Origin: Spinacia oleracea
Lineage: Eukaryota > Streptophyta > Magnoliopsida > Caryophyllales > Amaranthaceae
DNA: 64,000 bases
Direction: 5' to 3'
Assembly: GCF_020520425.1 (NCBI RefSeq)
Contig: NC_079487.1
Location: 130,222,385-130,286,384 of the forward strand
Part shown: piece after piece, positions 51,425-63,651 of the stretch
Layout: each line of letters begins with the position of its first letter
Position numbering within the stretch: the stretch's first letter is position 1
The notes under the pieces: generated by a model
Database searches by the model: none
What the model was told of the DNA's origin: nothing
Seen by the model: only the letters and a program-made list of their open reading frames with translations
Position numbers and translations under genes: made by a program

Positions 51425-51555
51425 GCTTTTCTAGGAGATTGATTTGGAATAAGTATCATCTCAGCATCTGCTTCATGTGCTTCAGCGGCCAACAGTAACA
51501 TTGATCTAGCATTTCTATCTGGTTACAGCCAGACAATATCATCTCTTCATAGACA
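51425..51555 (-). pseudogene. PPR-like C-terminal fragment, frameshifted
   Basis: The minus strand reads VYEEMILSGC, then after a one-base shift PDRNARSMLLLAAEAHEADAE. The pattern (V/L)YEEM..SGC.PDR.AR.ML resembles the end of a plastid PPR protein. Frame broken; weak but patterned similarity. Confidence 0.4.
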
Positions 51556-52367
51556 GATTGAACCTGGAGTACTTTAAACCATCAGTATATAAATCACAGA
51601 ATTTAATATGCTTTCCAGTTCATATACTGTATCTTGTTTCTAGACTTCTAGTACAATACCAAGTCGCATATTAACCGTGGTAATCTCGAAATATGTATGC
51701 TTCCTCAGCTTCACTAAAATAACAATACTTTCTAGTTATACATGATTTAAAATAATACCTACATTTTTCTTATTGAGACAGAAAGAGTAGTATGTATATA
51801 CTCGTAGTAATCTGGTTCTCGTAACTATCTAACAAATTCTCTTATGGCCTATGAGCGTCTTGAAAAGTCACATTTACCCCCTTTCTTTGGGGGGTAAAGG
51901 CCATGTAAGTTACATGATGTAAATGGCTAACTGCGGTGAGATGTGAAAACGTGTGATGCAAGCATTTTTGTGAAAATATGCACAGACCAATTAAGCATAA
52001 TAATCCAATATAATTAGCGTAATGTGTTGCATACCTAATTTATTCGTATCCTTAATTATTAAATACTTATAATAAACCTAAATTAATCAATTACTATTGT
52101 AAGAAAACGAAACAAGCTGATTCTCAGCACGAACTCCAAACCCCAGTTCTCATGAAAGGACTCAAATTGAGCTCGAGTTGTCAAGACTTGGCAAACTTCA
52201 ACTGAGCCGTAGCTCGAGCTAAAGCTTGCAGAGGCAGCCTTGCTCGGACAGCTAGGACTCAGCCAGCTTGCATACATCCCTAAAGGGGAAAGGTTCAGGT
52301 GTGTAACGCCCTTTCATTAGCAATTGACACAAAACTACCCAGCAGGCCATCATATAGTCTAGTATAC

Positions 52368-52586
52368 CTGTACAGGGATCTTCCGGTCAATTGAACTCAG
52401 CTTTCCTGCAAGCTTTTTGTCGTGACCACAAATCACAAGAAGTCGACCTGTTGGCTCACCAAGGTTAGCATCATATAACGCATTTCCAAGAGCTCCTGCA
52501 GTAGCCTCAATAGGCCTGATGCCTTCCCCTCCTCCCATTAACAAAACAGCAGGAAGATGCTCATCCATTCCAAGTTCCTTACGTAA
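52368..52586 (-). pseudogene. Isolated MGDG synthase exon
   Basis: A 219-bp segment (73 codons, no stops) with an acceptor (CATGAG|TTACG after a T-rich tract) and donor (GTACAG|GTATAC). It reads [40 protein letters not shown] and [15 protein letters not shown]. This is one exon of monogalactosyldiacylglycerol synthase (plastid envelope; UDP-Gal to diacylglycerol), spanning part of the nucleotide-sugar-binding domain. Changes such as GIRP at a Gly-rich loop are unlike the family as I know it. No other MGD exon, including the next one with the KAGPGT motif, is present nearby. It is therefore a fragment and not a gene, although it could still be spliced into a chimeric transcript. Confidence 0.85.
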
Positions 52587-53910
52587 CTCATGCCGAGGAA
52601 ATAAAAAAAAAAATATTAGAAATACGACTGATACGAGAAACCGATACTCCAACAAAAAGGGGGAAAATATACACACAAAAAAGTGGGGAAAAAAATTCCA
52701 ATGTAAAGAAATCCAATAAAAGTATTGAATAAGCAGTAAGCAAAGTATTGACTATCAATATTACAACGTCACCAAAATTATGCTTGTAAGAGGAAAGCCA
52801 ATATTAACCAACACAAATGGAAAACATGAGTACACAGAAGAGCCAGCTTACACGTCACGGCAAAGATATAGATTCGTCCATAATCACAGTACAACTACCA
52901 ACAAATTACAAACACGATAAAGTGGACAAGAGCCCAAGTAAAATTCTTCATTATAGTCTGAGACCAGATATACTAAAAATCTGTCAGGGCAGGGTTGTCT
53001 AGCTTGCTAACACAGCTGGTCCATTTTGATAAAAGTTCTCAAATTCTAGAACAGGCACAGAAACTGGACAAGAGTAAGTTTAATATTCTCTTTATTGTTC
53101 AGTATAAACATCATAAGTGGATCAATTATATCTTTTAGTCAAAGCCATCTAGCCCAAAGTATGATGCGATAGAACCCTTTATCTAAAGGTAGAGAGCAAC
53201 AAGTCAGGAATATATGAGATTACGGAAAGAGGGTGTATAAAAAGTAGACTTGCACTAAGGAGAATGATCTAGATGGAATATGCACTATTAGGCAGTATCC
53301 AACCACATATAACAATATATGCATCTAAGGAGGCAAATAATTCACTCCTCGAGGCAAATTCAAAAGGCTATATAAATCAGCAATTACTTTTGTCAATAAA
53401 AAATAGATGACTGGCCAGAATAAAGAAAAACCCAATAAAAAGTAGATGACTGATCTTAAAGAATTGTCAACCAAAAATCTGCTAAATTATGAACTGCAAT
53501 CAACACAATCACATACAAAATTATTAAGCATTAAAAAATAATAATTATAAGAAGGGGACAAGAAGATTAAGAAAATAGTAGGATAGACAAGTTAAGAAAA
53601 AAAGGAAGAGCACATATTCACATATAACTCTGTAATCTTGAAAATAGAGAGGATTTGAGCCATGGGCAAAACTCTCACCTCAAGCTCGCATACTGTCCCT
53701 AGTATTTCTCACCCTGAAGCTTGAGCCATGGACATGATTCTCCTCCAGACATTAAATGACCCTCAACAACCCAAATAAATTTTTAAAAATAAAATGTAAG
53801 GAAAAAGAAGCTCAGAATGGTAGTAGTAAACAATAATATTATTGCATTTTCCTGGTAAAAAGAAAAAAAAGAAACAGGAGATTGCTGGAGTATACAAAGG
53901 GGCGTTTTGC

Positions 53911-54199
53911 TGCTCCAGATTGGCCACAAGCGGTGATAAGTGCATTGAACACAACTCGATCTGGCTTCACATTCTACTGCAATATAGGTATGCTTCATTT
54001 GGCTTTTAGAGTTACTGAGCAGGTAGTCTAGATATCAAGCCAATTAATCTCTAGATATACAATAACTCCATACCTTAGACCTTAAATCCCATAAAGACCA
54101 AAGGCTTTAGCTACCTGGCCAGCTCTTGCAGAACCATCAATAAGAGCTCGATATATGAAGATTTGGTTCTACTCAAACACTCACCATTTCAGGAATGAC
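53911..54199 (-). pseudogene. Two-exon fragment of MRL1-type PPR gene
   Basis: Exon a (54199-54074) begins after CACCAG and reads VIPEMV, stop, then after shifts RALIDGSARAGQVAKAFGLY and a TAA, ending at AAG|GTATGG. Exon b (53973 to about 53911) begins after TGCAGTAG and reads NVKPDRVVFNALITACGQSG before diverging. These are adjacent PPR repeats of MRL1, the plastid protein that stabilises rbcL mRNA. Splice borders are retained but stops and shifts kill the frame. Only about 60 residues of a roughly 1,100-residue protein are here. Confidence 0.8.
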
Positions 54200-56260
54200 C
54201 TGGTGAACAAAGTCCAGAGTGAACCATAAGAGATTATAAATAAGAAAAGTAAGGACAACATGACATCGAAATCCATAAACAAATACTCCATAATACTCTG
54301 GGCATAAAACTGTGACTTTAAAAGGAAACGAAAATTACAAGATGAAAAGGAAGAAAAATCTTAATCAAAATATAAAGGAAGAGCGAAGCATAATTAATCG
54401 ACAAGCCCTATGATGTTTGCATACATGTCTTTGATCTGTAACCCTACAACTACAGATCAATTTAGTCATTCCTGTAAGAAATTAAACATCATTGATAATT
54501 TGATTAATGAGAAGTTGCTTATCTCATCATAGCCAAATCACGAGTTATAGCAACATCACCCCATTTCCGGATAATTTTTTAAAGCAATCCAAGAGTCATT
54601 GCAAAGTTTCAGTCGCTAATTAACTAAAATCTAAACCATAAGACTAAAATTCAATTGAAGAACGAAACTTGATCCTTCTTCTTCTGATTGTTGTGATTCT
54701 TGTGAATAATTTTCACTATTCTCAAAATCAACTAATTCAACAAAACTTTCCCACTTTGACTACCTAACTGTACATCAATGATGGGAAATTAGTGCAATTA
54801 TAAGCATCAAATTACCTAAATGCGATTATAAAGACGGCGAATATAGAATCGTCATCAAACAAACTCATCGGCGCAGAACCTAACTTTTATTTTAAAAAAT
54901 AACACAATTAGAAATAGAATTCGAACATTAATAGCTGGATATTAAAATTTTGAAAATGTAAGGAGAAATCAACCTTAACACTGCTAGGAAACAACCTATC
55001 AATGATACTACGGGAAAATCACAATTTTTTCCATAAGCGAATAATAATCCATAGTTTAAGTAGGATGTTAATGCAGTGAATTATGGAACCGTAATCATCT
55101 TTTTTTGGGAATATTTTTAATTGATCGAAAATTCACCAGATCTCTCCATATTAGGATGAAATCGAGGAGAATTGAGATCTGGGAAATTAAAGGTTTCAAA
55201 AATGGCGTCGGCGATATTGAAAGGAGAGAGGAATTGGAAGGCGGGCGGGCGGGAGAAAGGAGAAGCCAATCCTCTCGAACTTTTCGGGTTAATTGAATCC
55301 ACTAAATCAACCTCCCAAAACAAAAATCTAAATTCTTCCACACAACCACAAGCACAGACATTGTGACAATAAGATCAAAAGCATAAAATTACACCATTTA
55401 AAACACAAAAAGCTCCAAACTCTACCCCGAAAAATCATAATAAAAACAACCCAGCTCAATAACAACAAACCCGCCCAGATCCAAACAATCAATACCCACT
55501 AAATAAAATAAAATAAACAAAACGGCATCGTATGCATAGAGATCTGGAACAATTTGGGCCAATGTTAAGACAAAAGAAACAAGAAAACATGTTCAAGCAA
55601 TAAACGAACCCAGGGTAAACCACAATTGCAGATGATAAATAAACAGTAAACCACATAAAGGACGGAAGAGAAACGCACCAAGGCCCAGATACCAAACCGA
55701 TTCCGGAAAAAAAAAAGTTCCCTAAAAACAACAGTAGGAAATCTCCCAGGCACGCTCCCGAGATCTGATTTCTGGGAGACTCCTAACGCAACGCACGCGA
55801 CCCAATGCATTGGGTCCACATCTCCGGTAGGTTTCCACCGAGCAAAAACAGAAGATGTCGACAACGAAGAAGAAGGCCGCGCCTCCATGGACAGCAGATC
55901 TGCAGAGAAAAGGCTGGAGGTGAATGAGAGGCGAGGGAGAAAGAAAGGCAAACCCGATAACAAACCCTAGATGACAATAGCAAAACAAAGAGAGGATGAA
56001 AAGGAGGGCGGATTTTGAGAGCAGAGTATGGAGGTGAAGGAGAAGCAAGGGAGAGAGTAAGGAACACAGAAGTAGGTCATACGAAGGGCTTTTTAGGGAT
56101 AATACTATTGCATGAATGGTTAAACTAAGGTTCTCACTTTTAAAAGGTTGTAGATACTCTGTATTAACATATAAAAAAGATATTGAAAGAACCTGATAAC
56201 ATATAAAAAAAAATACTCTATCTTTGACTAATCGTCTATCTCTGAAGTCTATTCACCAAG
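54200..56260. other. Region without a supported gene; CpG-richer block
   Basis: 54200-55100 is AT-rich without signals. 55190-55290 and 55700-56070 are GC-richer with CT-rich minus-strand leader-like sequence. A minus-strand frame there reads MEARPSSSLSTSSVFARW, then DPMHWVACVALGVSQKSDLG. These could be 5' ends of lost or captured genes. No full gene is visible. Confidence 0.3.
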
Positions 56261-56450
56261 TTTACTTGGAACTGGGGCTGGGGTAGTATGAGGTTAGAAC
56301 GTAGTTTCATTGTAAGTTCTGTTCTAAAAGAAGTATTGCATTACCTTGGAGTCATTGTAATTCACCCATTCGAAAGGATAGTGTCAGGTAGTCTGCGTGA
56401 GTTTTCTTTCCTTATCAAAAAAAAAAAGAAAAAAAAATATAAAAAAAATA
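56260..56450 (+). mobile_element. Short retroposon-like 3' end with poly-A
   Basis: Sequence ends TTTTCTTTCCTTATC and then a long A-rich run (56418-56452), the usual 3' end of a plant LINE or SINE remnant. No coding domain. Confidence 0.3.
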
Positions 56451-56452
56451 CT

Positions 56453-58259
56453 CTGTATTAATAATATGAATAATACAACATGGCAGTAGTCTAGCTAGGA
56501 TGAGCTCACTTCCTTTCTATTTGCGTGTTTGCCGCTTTGATTACTATGGAGTGAGTGATTTCTTATCTCCTACAACTCCTATAATATGTGTATTCTCATG
56601 AAGGACATAACTCCCGTTTAATTCCTGGATATATTAGAGATCAAGTAAAAACAATACACGAAGTATTTTCAATGCTATACATCAGACAATATAAATACAA
56701 TCACTATTTCACAATAAAATACTTCGTGTATAAAAATTGCATACAAAGTATAAAAATCTACAATCACTATTTCACACGCAATTTCTTTCACATAAAATAC
56801 ACATGCCTATGATGATTAGAGGATGTTGATAGATACGTAAATTAAATACTTGGCATCGTAAGATTATACTCCGTATGAACAATAAGAAAAAGAGCAGACA
56901 ATCTTAATACTCAAAGACTGATTTAATAGGAATTACACCTAGTAGTAAAAGACATTGAATAGGATAAGAGACGGATGTGTTTTTGGGTGAACATCCTTAA
57001 AATCTGCTTGGTAGTACTGAAAGCAAATCACCTCATGTCTGTCCTTTGAATCATAGTTACTCAAATAATTATACCACATCTGTCCATCAAGAATGTGACT
57101 ATGATTTTAATACTTGCAAATATGATCCATTATCTTGCATTCTCCACCGGTACTGGAAAAAAAATATCCCTATCAAATTAAACCATTCTAGAAACTTCAA
57201 CTTTCAACATACAACCCGATTGTATTTGAGTATTATTTTCAGTATTGTTTCTAGCTATGTGATGTATCATTACTCCACGAGGCCATCATGAACCTTGAAA
57301 TTTAGAGTATCTTAACCTATGATTTGAAGACCTTACGCAATATCTTGATCAATTCTTGAATAAACTGACAATGGATCTAAATTATCAAGTAATACTTTGT
57401 ATAAGGTTTTGTTTACTTGGGTGTAAATAACACATTTCTAATCAAGGATCGAGAGAATAGAAAATGACAATTTACAACATAAAATAGTGCAACTAAGAAA
57501 TCAATCATCCAAACCGTATAATTTAGGTAATATTGTACTGTAGTTGAATCATATCAATAATAAAAAAAATAACCCTTTGACTCATATTGTGGAGGAGTGA
57601 ATCATAATGCAGACAACACCTTGAACTCAAATTAATCATAGATTTCTTGAACCATTTACTTTAAGTAATACACACCCAAAAAAATTTGCCTACAGCCATA
57701 TACAATCTAAAACCCATAAACACAACAAAAATCATAAAAGAAATAATCTTCTTCAAATGAATGTCTTCATAAGTTTTATTTTCCAATTCCATCCCAAAAT
57801 CAAAATTCTCAATCAAATCTACAACATACACTGAGAAGGGAAAGAGAAGAAGAAATATTTGATACATATACATATTGGGACTAAATTACTGATCAGAGAA
57901 AAAAGAAAGAACAATTAAACACGAGTACATTTACCTTGTTTAATTAATTTGTCAGATACACAAAGAAAATCGCAAAAAACATCATTACACCAACCGTGAC
58001 AAAAATAAAATACACAAATCATTTTTGAGGAAAAAAATTACCCAATTTCTTTGTGTGGTTGCCGTAGTTATGTTGAATTCAATTCCTGCAATTGAACAGT
58101 AAACAATTATTCAAATTACTAAACAAAAATCAAAAATTTGCAAAAATGAATTGAAACTGCCATTTGAGAGAGGAAACGTAGAATTCGGATATCCAAACCC
58201 AAAATTATCATTATTGAAGTAACAGAATTGTGAAAGATCAAACTGTAATAAGCGGTAAC
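56453..58259. other. AT-rich region without a supported gene
   Basis: A minus-strand ORF near 57791-57661 could encode a 43-residue one-helix peptide (MELENKTYEDIHLKKIISFM and onward), but nothing else supports it. Confidence 0.3.
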
Positions 58260-58353
58260 GATGGAATGAAATTTATCTTCAAACAGATTTCTTATTTTAT
58301 CTTATTTTATCAAACCTGAAATAAGTGAAAATAAGGTGAAGAGAACAGAGCCT
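58260..58353. repeat. Dispersed repeat copy ending GAACAGAGCCT
   Basis: TATCAAACCTGAAATAAGTG, then AAAATAAGGTGAAGAGAACAGAGCCT, matches the FATA-intron copy near 13935 and 14105. It abuts an exon-like segment directly, so it appears to have inserted in a gene. Confidence 0.5.
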
Positions 58354-59875
58354 CAGTTACAACATGGCCCTTTAGCCTATACCACGGTCCATTTGCATTA
58401 TATCCAACAGCCTCACCATGCAACTTGTCCATGGTAAACATGCTTGCATATTTCTGTTAAACAAGGTACATAAATCATCATCAAGACATAATCCAACCAC
58501 ACACGGTCACAGTTGGAAAACAGCCTCTAGGTAAATTCTAATAATTTCTAACCACTAATAGCTGGTACTACGTGCTACCAAGCCCCGCAGAAGTTATATA
58601 CTGGCGCATCCAATTATCCAAACATCTTAAGTCTTAACTCTTAAGCTACAAGAATACCCTAGAACTGAATATCATCTTAATGGTATGCAATCAAAACGAT
58701 AATGTCAGCTTACAATGAGGGCAGGAGAGCGGCAAAATGTTGCGCCATTGGCATTTGTATCAACATACTAGCTAGTAGACGTCTTTCAGCAGCTGCATCG
58801 CCAAAGGTCGCGAGTCATTCAAGTCAACTGGTGCACTGTACACTGTCCATGGAGCACCGTGGGAAACTTAAACGTGTATTCAAGTCAAAGGTCGCGAGTC
58901 ATTCAGAGTATTAACGTGTATCATCAGTAGATGGAGATGGTAGAGTAGTATAACCTGGTTGATAAGGTTATAAACCAAGAAAGAAAAGCAATAACTTATT
59001 AGTGGCGCAAAAAAAGAAAAACGACATGGAAAACGTACTACAAAAAGCATAGATGGGGGATCCACGCATAGGTGCATGTTAGTTAAGCGCAATCATCAAG
59101 TACGTATATGAGGAAAAAATACATCCAATTCAATATTATATTGCGCAAATAATAAATAATATAAAGCTACTTTTGATTCAACTAACAAAATCTGCAGAGC
59201 TGCAACTTTATCCTAAACATTATAAACACTGGAAGATGTGTAAATTCAACTATGCACAAGAAAACAGGAACTTGTCCTGCCCCTGGATAAATAGTAGTGT
59301 AAACAGGAAACCAGCTCTATGAGTTGTCTGTTAAAGAGAGTTTCTATAAACTCCAATTTCATCTTGCGTACAGAAAAACAAGACATGCCTTCAAGACCAT
59401 AACTTATTACAAACCACTTAATACAACTCAAAATAGTTGTAAGAAAGAGCCATGGCAATGTGCAGACAAGCACGATAAAATTAGTTTCAAACAAAAAGAA
59501 AAGCACAAGTCCCATGAAATCTCTTGCATTTAAAACTTCTCCCGGCCCTCTCGCAATGCATGTACCACCTTTACTGTTTTCATAAGAGTTAAGTATCACA
59601 TTCGCAAGCATTATGCGTTTGTTCAATTGACTAATTTTCTGAATCATCTAAGATGCCAAAAAATCTCCAAGCATAAAATAACCCTTTGGGACTAATTGGG
59701 AGTAAGGATAAGTTAACTTGAAATAGAAATAGAAGGAAAACAATAGCCAAACCTCATAAAGAAAACATACCTGAAAAAACAAACGAAGATTAGATAATAC
59801 AACATCCCATACTTCCTCCACGTCATTTTTCTTATCAGCTTCTGAATTTGCAGCATTGGTACCCTCCCTATCCAA
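58354..59875 (-). pseudogene. Unrecognised gene or fragment with three exon-like segments
   Basis: Exon 1 (59875-59771, exactly 35 codons, acceptor CTTGAAG, donor TTCAG|GTATGT) reads LDREGTNAANSEADKKNDVE, then EVWDVVLSNLRLFFQ. Exon 2 (from 59647, after GCATCTTAG) is in phase and reads MIQKISQLNKRIMLANVILN, then SYENSKGG. A third segment (58453-58354, after TTTAACAG) reads KYASMFTMDKLHGEAVGYNA, then NGPWYRLKGHVVTE, and is cut by a dispersed repeat. Composition and phase look like real coding exons, but I cannot name the family or show they belong together. Confidence 0.4.
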
Positions 59876-60249
59876 CTTCAAGACCAAAAAATATGTTTAT
59901 TACATTATCTCATGCATCATATACTTAATACTTGTGAGCAGAAGATAGTTCAAAATCTCCCCATTAATGTATTAAGTGAGGCTCAAAGGAAGAAATATGT
60001 TCTAATCCATAAAAGTACCAAGTATCCCACTCATTCTCTCCTCCTCGCCCTGTAAGTCCCTCTTCTTCTCGCGTCTTTTTTAGTTTTGCAAATTTGAGAA
60101 AGTATATACTACGTAGATCCCTCTCCATCTTGTTCCCTTTTCCACTCCCCTCTCGCCCATTGACCCATATTTACGGTTTTGCAAATTTTAAATGTTTCTT
60201 CCCACTATGCTTGTGTTAGTGTTTTTTTCATACTTTTTTTACAAAATCA

Positions 60250-60281
<32 letters not shown>

Positions 60282-60339
60282 GTTGGTTTACAGCATTGCC
60301 AGCATGCTGATCAATCGTTCATTGTAAGCAATGCAGCCA
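59876..60339. other. Spacer with (CT)n microsatellite
   Basis: CT-rich tracts, including (CT)n at 60249-60275. No gene seen. Confidence 0.4.
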
Positions 60340-60690
60340 TACATCAGCACAACAACAACAGCAACAACCACATCAATGCTCTAAAGTCCAAGCAAGCTTC
60401 TAGAAGATTTCCTAACTGATTTCCCTTGAAATCAGGAGGTTGTTAGAGCTGCATATTTATGATTCATGTAATGATATCTTGTATGTAATCTGAGATGTAC
60501 AAACCAAGCATTCCCATTGGTTTAAACACATCACTAGTTGTAGCTAACAAAGCTGTATATATACAGCTTGATCATTGTAATTCATTTTCATCATTCATCA
60601 ATACAAACATTCTCTCTTTCTCTTAATCTTTTCTAAAACAGAATTCATCCTAGAAGGAGAATTCTGACACTCTCTCTACAAACACGGTAT
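60340..60690 (+). mobile_element. Copia-like LTR fragment
   Basis: A purine tract AAATCAGGAGG precedes TTGTTAGAGCTGC. Then come a TATATATACAGC box, a TTCATCAATACAAACATTC start-site region, CT-rich sequence, and an ACGGTATCTAATGG near the end that recalls a Met-tRNA primer site. No coding part is attached and the exact ends are uncertain. Confidence 0.4.
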
Positions 60691-61289
60691 CTAATGGAAA
60701 AACAATAAAAACATAAAATGAACTTTGGTAACTGTTATCAGCCTACCAGCTACTTCAAACCTTATAATAGAAACATAAAATGCAGCTTTGCTCGGAGCAA
60801 CACAAACTCTCGATCTAGGCAAATTGGATTTTGAAAAAAATCACATAAAAACAAATGGTTTTAACTTTTAACTGTGCACATTAGCCATGAGGTGTGTGAG
60901 ATACTGAAACCTGAACAACAATAATGTTACGATTTCAGAAGTACATTTGCAAAGAACCTCTGTTACTAATCAGAAACTACCAAAAAACTACTTTGCACTT
61001 CGTATATCTTTCAGAAATAGCCTTGTCACTAAGCCCAACCTGATGTCAACTTGACGTTGATGAGTTTGTATAAGCTCAGAAATAGGAGACAAAGAACATA
61101 GATACTTATTCATCCCAGTTAATCTTAAGATGATGCCTTTCCTTACCTAGATAAGCTGACACCAACTGAGTTCCTTGAAAAATGGGTAGCAAAAATAACA
61201 GAAAGGTATGATATGAAAAATGATAGAAACAAGCCAAACAACTCATAAAGAAAGAAATTCAAGCTAATGGGATTAACAATGAAACAAGG

Positions 61290-61654
61290 CTTATAGGCCT
61301 CCATTTCAAACTGAGAGCCGAGATGCAGATCGGAGTCCCAACTTCAAATAAATTTGCTGTGCAGGTAAGACATTGGTGAAAACATCAACCAATTGCTCCT
61401 GAGTAGGAACACCGCACATACTCAGGTTTGACAACACCTTCCAGAGACTTGTCATGTAAAAAATGGCAGTCTATTTCCACGTATGAGGTGCAGATCAAAC
61501 ACTTATGAGGACCATAAGATTCATCCAATTCACTAAGAAACTGGTAGAGTTGTACATCATGTTGATGATCAAGAGCCCGAGTAAGTGCTTGAACCTCTGT
61601 ATTCATGGTGAGTAGGAGGCAAAAGGTTGAGGGATACAAGCTAGCTCTTCCCAA
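61290..61654 (-). pseudogene. Copia retrotransposon remnant, gag fused to RNase H end
   Basis: The minus strand reads QALTRALDHQHDVQLYQFLS (gag) up to about 61500 and then, in the same frame, TSYVEIDCHFLHDKSLEGVV (RNase H end). It is followed by a frame break and QLVDVFTNVLPAQQIYLKLG. Protease, integrase and RT are missing between the two, so this is an internal deletion derivative. Confidence 0.75.
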
Positions 61655-62095
61655 ATATCATATACAACTGTTGTTTAGGTGATGTGGCAAAACCATACAG
61701 CCAATAATTTTTTTAGAAAACTAATCCCTTTTTAAAACAACCCGCCAACCCAGGCCCTCATTTTTCAGGGGATACACCAGTATGTGGTGCAACAGTTTAC
61801 TAAAAATCTTCTAGGACTCGAGGAGTTGAGGTGAGGTCGTTTACACTAACAATGTAATGAAGAAGAAGAAGAAGAAGAATGGATGCTTTTTCCAAGTTAC
61901 CTATGTTTGGTGCTTGGGGAGGACTGGGCCATATCCTATTGAACCTTAGCTGAATTGCAATGTCACTGAGGACACTGACAGAATTCAGTCTCCTACTGCA
62001 GCAATAAAAGCTAAGTTCAATCACCACTTCATGAACAGCAGCAGCAGGAAAAGATGCTGAAGAAAAACCCAAATAAGAAAACGGGAATGAGTGAC
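61655..62095. other. Spacer without a supported gene
   Basis: Contains an (AAG)n run at 61858-61877. Nothing else recognised. Confidence 0.4.
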
Positions 62096-62103
62096 AAAAT
62101 CCA

Positions 62104-63651
62104 GGAGTAAATAGGTCTGGAGGTCCCTAAACTTTGCCAAAATGAGCAGTTAGGTCCCTCAAGTTTCAAAAGGAGCATTTAGGTCCCTCAAAATGGATGG
62201 AAACCGCTGCTTTTTGACTTCTGTTACTAACGTCTGTTAAATGAATTAAAAATAAAAGCAAATTAATATAAAGGGCAGAAAAGGACAAAATAACAGTTAC
62301 TTTTACATATTAACAATAATTAAATAAAGGGAAACCCTTTTAAGTTAGCTTTTTACAAAAAAACTAGCAGTTCAAAGTATTTAACAAGGCCATTTGTACC
62401 CAAATTATTCAACACTTAATAAAATAAAACAAAGGATCAACGCTTCCTACTAATCAAATCCCCCAAATTAACACACCCAACAAGCATAGGTTAATCAACA
62501 ACATTTCTCAGAGACAATTTATCAAACACCTTGTGTGCACACCCAAGTAACTTACATTTCCGGTAAAATTCATCCGAGCTCAAACCCATAAACTCCATGC
62601 ATCATCATCATCTTCAATCTCATGTTTAATCAGCAAGTCAGCAACTCATACATGAAATCTAACGAGCCTACGACTAATGAGGCAATATTAGGTACTTCCG
62701 TTTTTCTACAGTCTAATGAGTGTCAATTTGTCTTAGAGTTAGTGTAAAATGTGATACTTTACAACTAAGGTGTGTTTTGGGAGCTTTGTAAGGCCGTAAG
62801 GATTTGCATCTCCACCATGTCAATATGTCGTACTTAATTTTAGGATAATGCAACACCCTTATGGGCTGTATATAAGGAGCTAATACTTGCTATCACATTT
62901 GGTATCATAGATTGGTAGGAGAAAAAGATAATGAGCCTCTGAGTGTTGGCATCACACCCTTCAATATAATCTGTTTAATTTTGCAAATTTATTTCTATTG
63001 TGGGTTTGCCTTGTCTCCGTTTTTTAGGCTTAAGCATTGAGGGCAATGACAAATGTGAAATTACAATGGAATTGTTGGAGAAATCCAGAAATTAAGAAAG
63101 AGAAGCAGATTGAAGAGAATCCATAATAAAATAAAAGATGAGAGAGAAAAAGAGAGAAAAAAGGTAGAAGAAGAACTAGTGGTAGTAGCAGACATCTGGG
63201 AGAAGAGAATTTGAAACTTTAGAGTTGTGGAAGAACAACAATTAGCTGAAGTTTATGGCGATAATTGCTGAAAATTTGGAGTAAATTTGCTTGGGTTACT
63301 CACTAAATTCGATTTGATTAGGAAGAGTTGTGGAAAAACCTAGAAAAGGGGAATATAAAGGGTGAAACGTGTAAATGGAGAAAAAGCCATATGAAAAAGC
63401 TAAGTAAGTTGAAAAGGCTAAGTCATAATTAAAATCAGCTGTTTTCATTTATTTATACACGTGTAAATTAATTTTCCTTTTCTTTAAAGCGGTTTTATTA
63501 TTATTTTATTGAACTTAACAGAAAATGAAACGGTGTTAACAAAAGTAGCTGATTCCATCCATTTTGAGGGACTAAAATGCTCCTTTTGAAACTTGAGGGA
63601 CTTAACTGCTCCTTTTGCCAAAGTTTAGGGACCTCCAGTATAGTTTACTCC
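62104..63651. mobile_element. Mutator-like element with long terminal inverted repeats (candidate Pack-MULE)
   Basis: The left arm begins GGAGTAAATAGGTCTGGAGG and contains TCCCTAAACTTTGCC, AGGTCCCTCAAGTTTCAAAA and TCAAAATGGATGG. The right arm (about 63530-63651) is its inverse at high similarity over roughly 100 bases. Both sides carry CAAAATCCAG (62095-62104 and 63651-63660) overlapping the ends, consistent with an 8-10-bp duplication. No transposase is visible. The interior carries a PPR-like fragment (62490-62562) and a TATATAAGG...TTTGGTATCATAGAT stretch (62868-62923) that may be a piece of an LTR with a primer site. Confidence 0.75.
62490..62562 (-). pseudogene. PPR-like fragment inside the Mutator-like element
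   Basis: The minus strand reads KCKLLGCAHKVFDKLSLRNV, then VD and a stop, fitting the (G)xLGxAxKVFDxMxxRNVVSW signature of PLS-type PPR repeats. Too short to name the source gene. Confidence 0.5.

Noticed and set aside
52368-52586. A functional MGDG synthase gene
   Set aside because: Only one exon is present; the next exon with the KAGPGT motif and all others are missing nearby.
58702-58914. 70-aa plus-strand ORF with Ala/Ser-rich sequence
   Set aside because: It contains an internal direct repeat (AAGGTCGCGAGTCATTCA twice) and no domain or splice context.
60192-60419. 75-aa ORF spanning a CT microsatellite
   Set aside because: The Ser-Leu run is the microsatellite in translation and the end lies in LTR-associated sequence.
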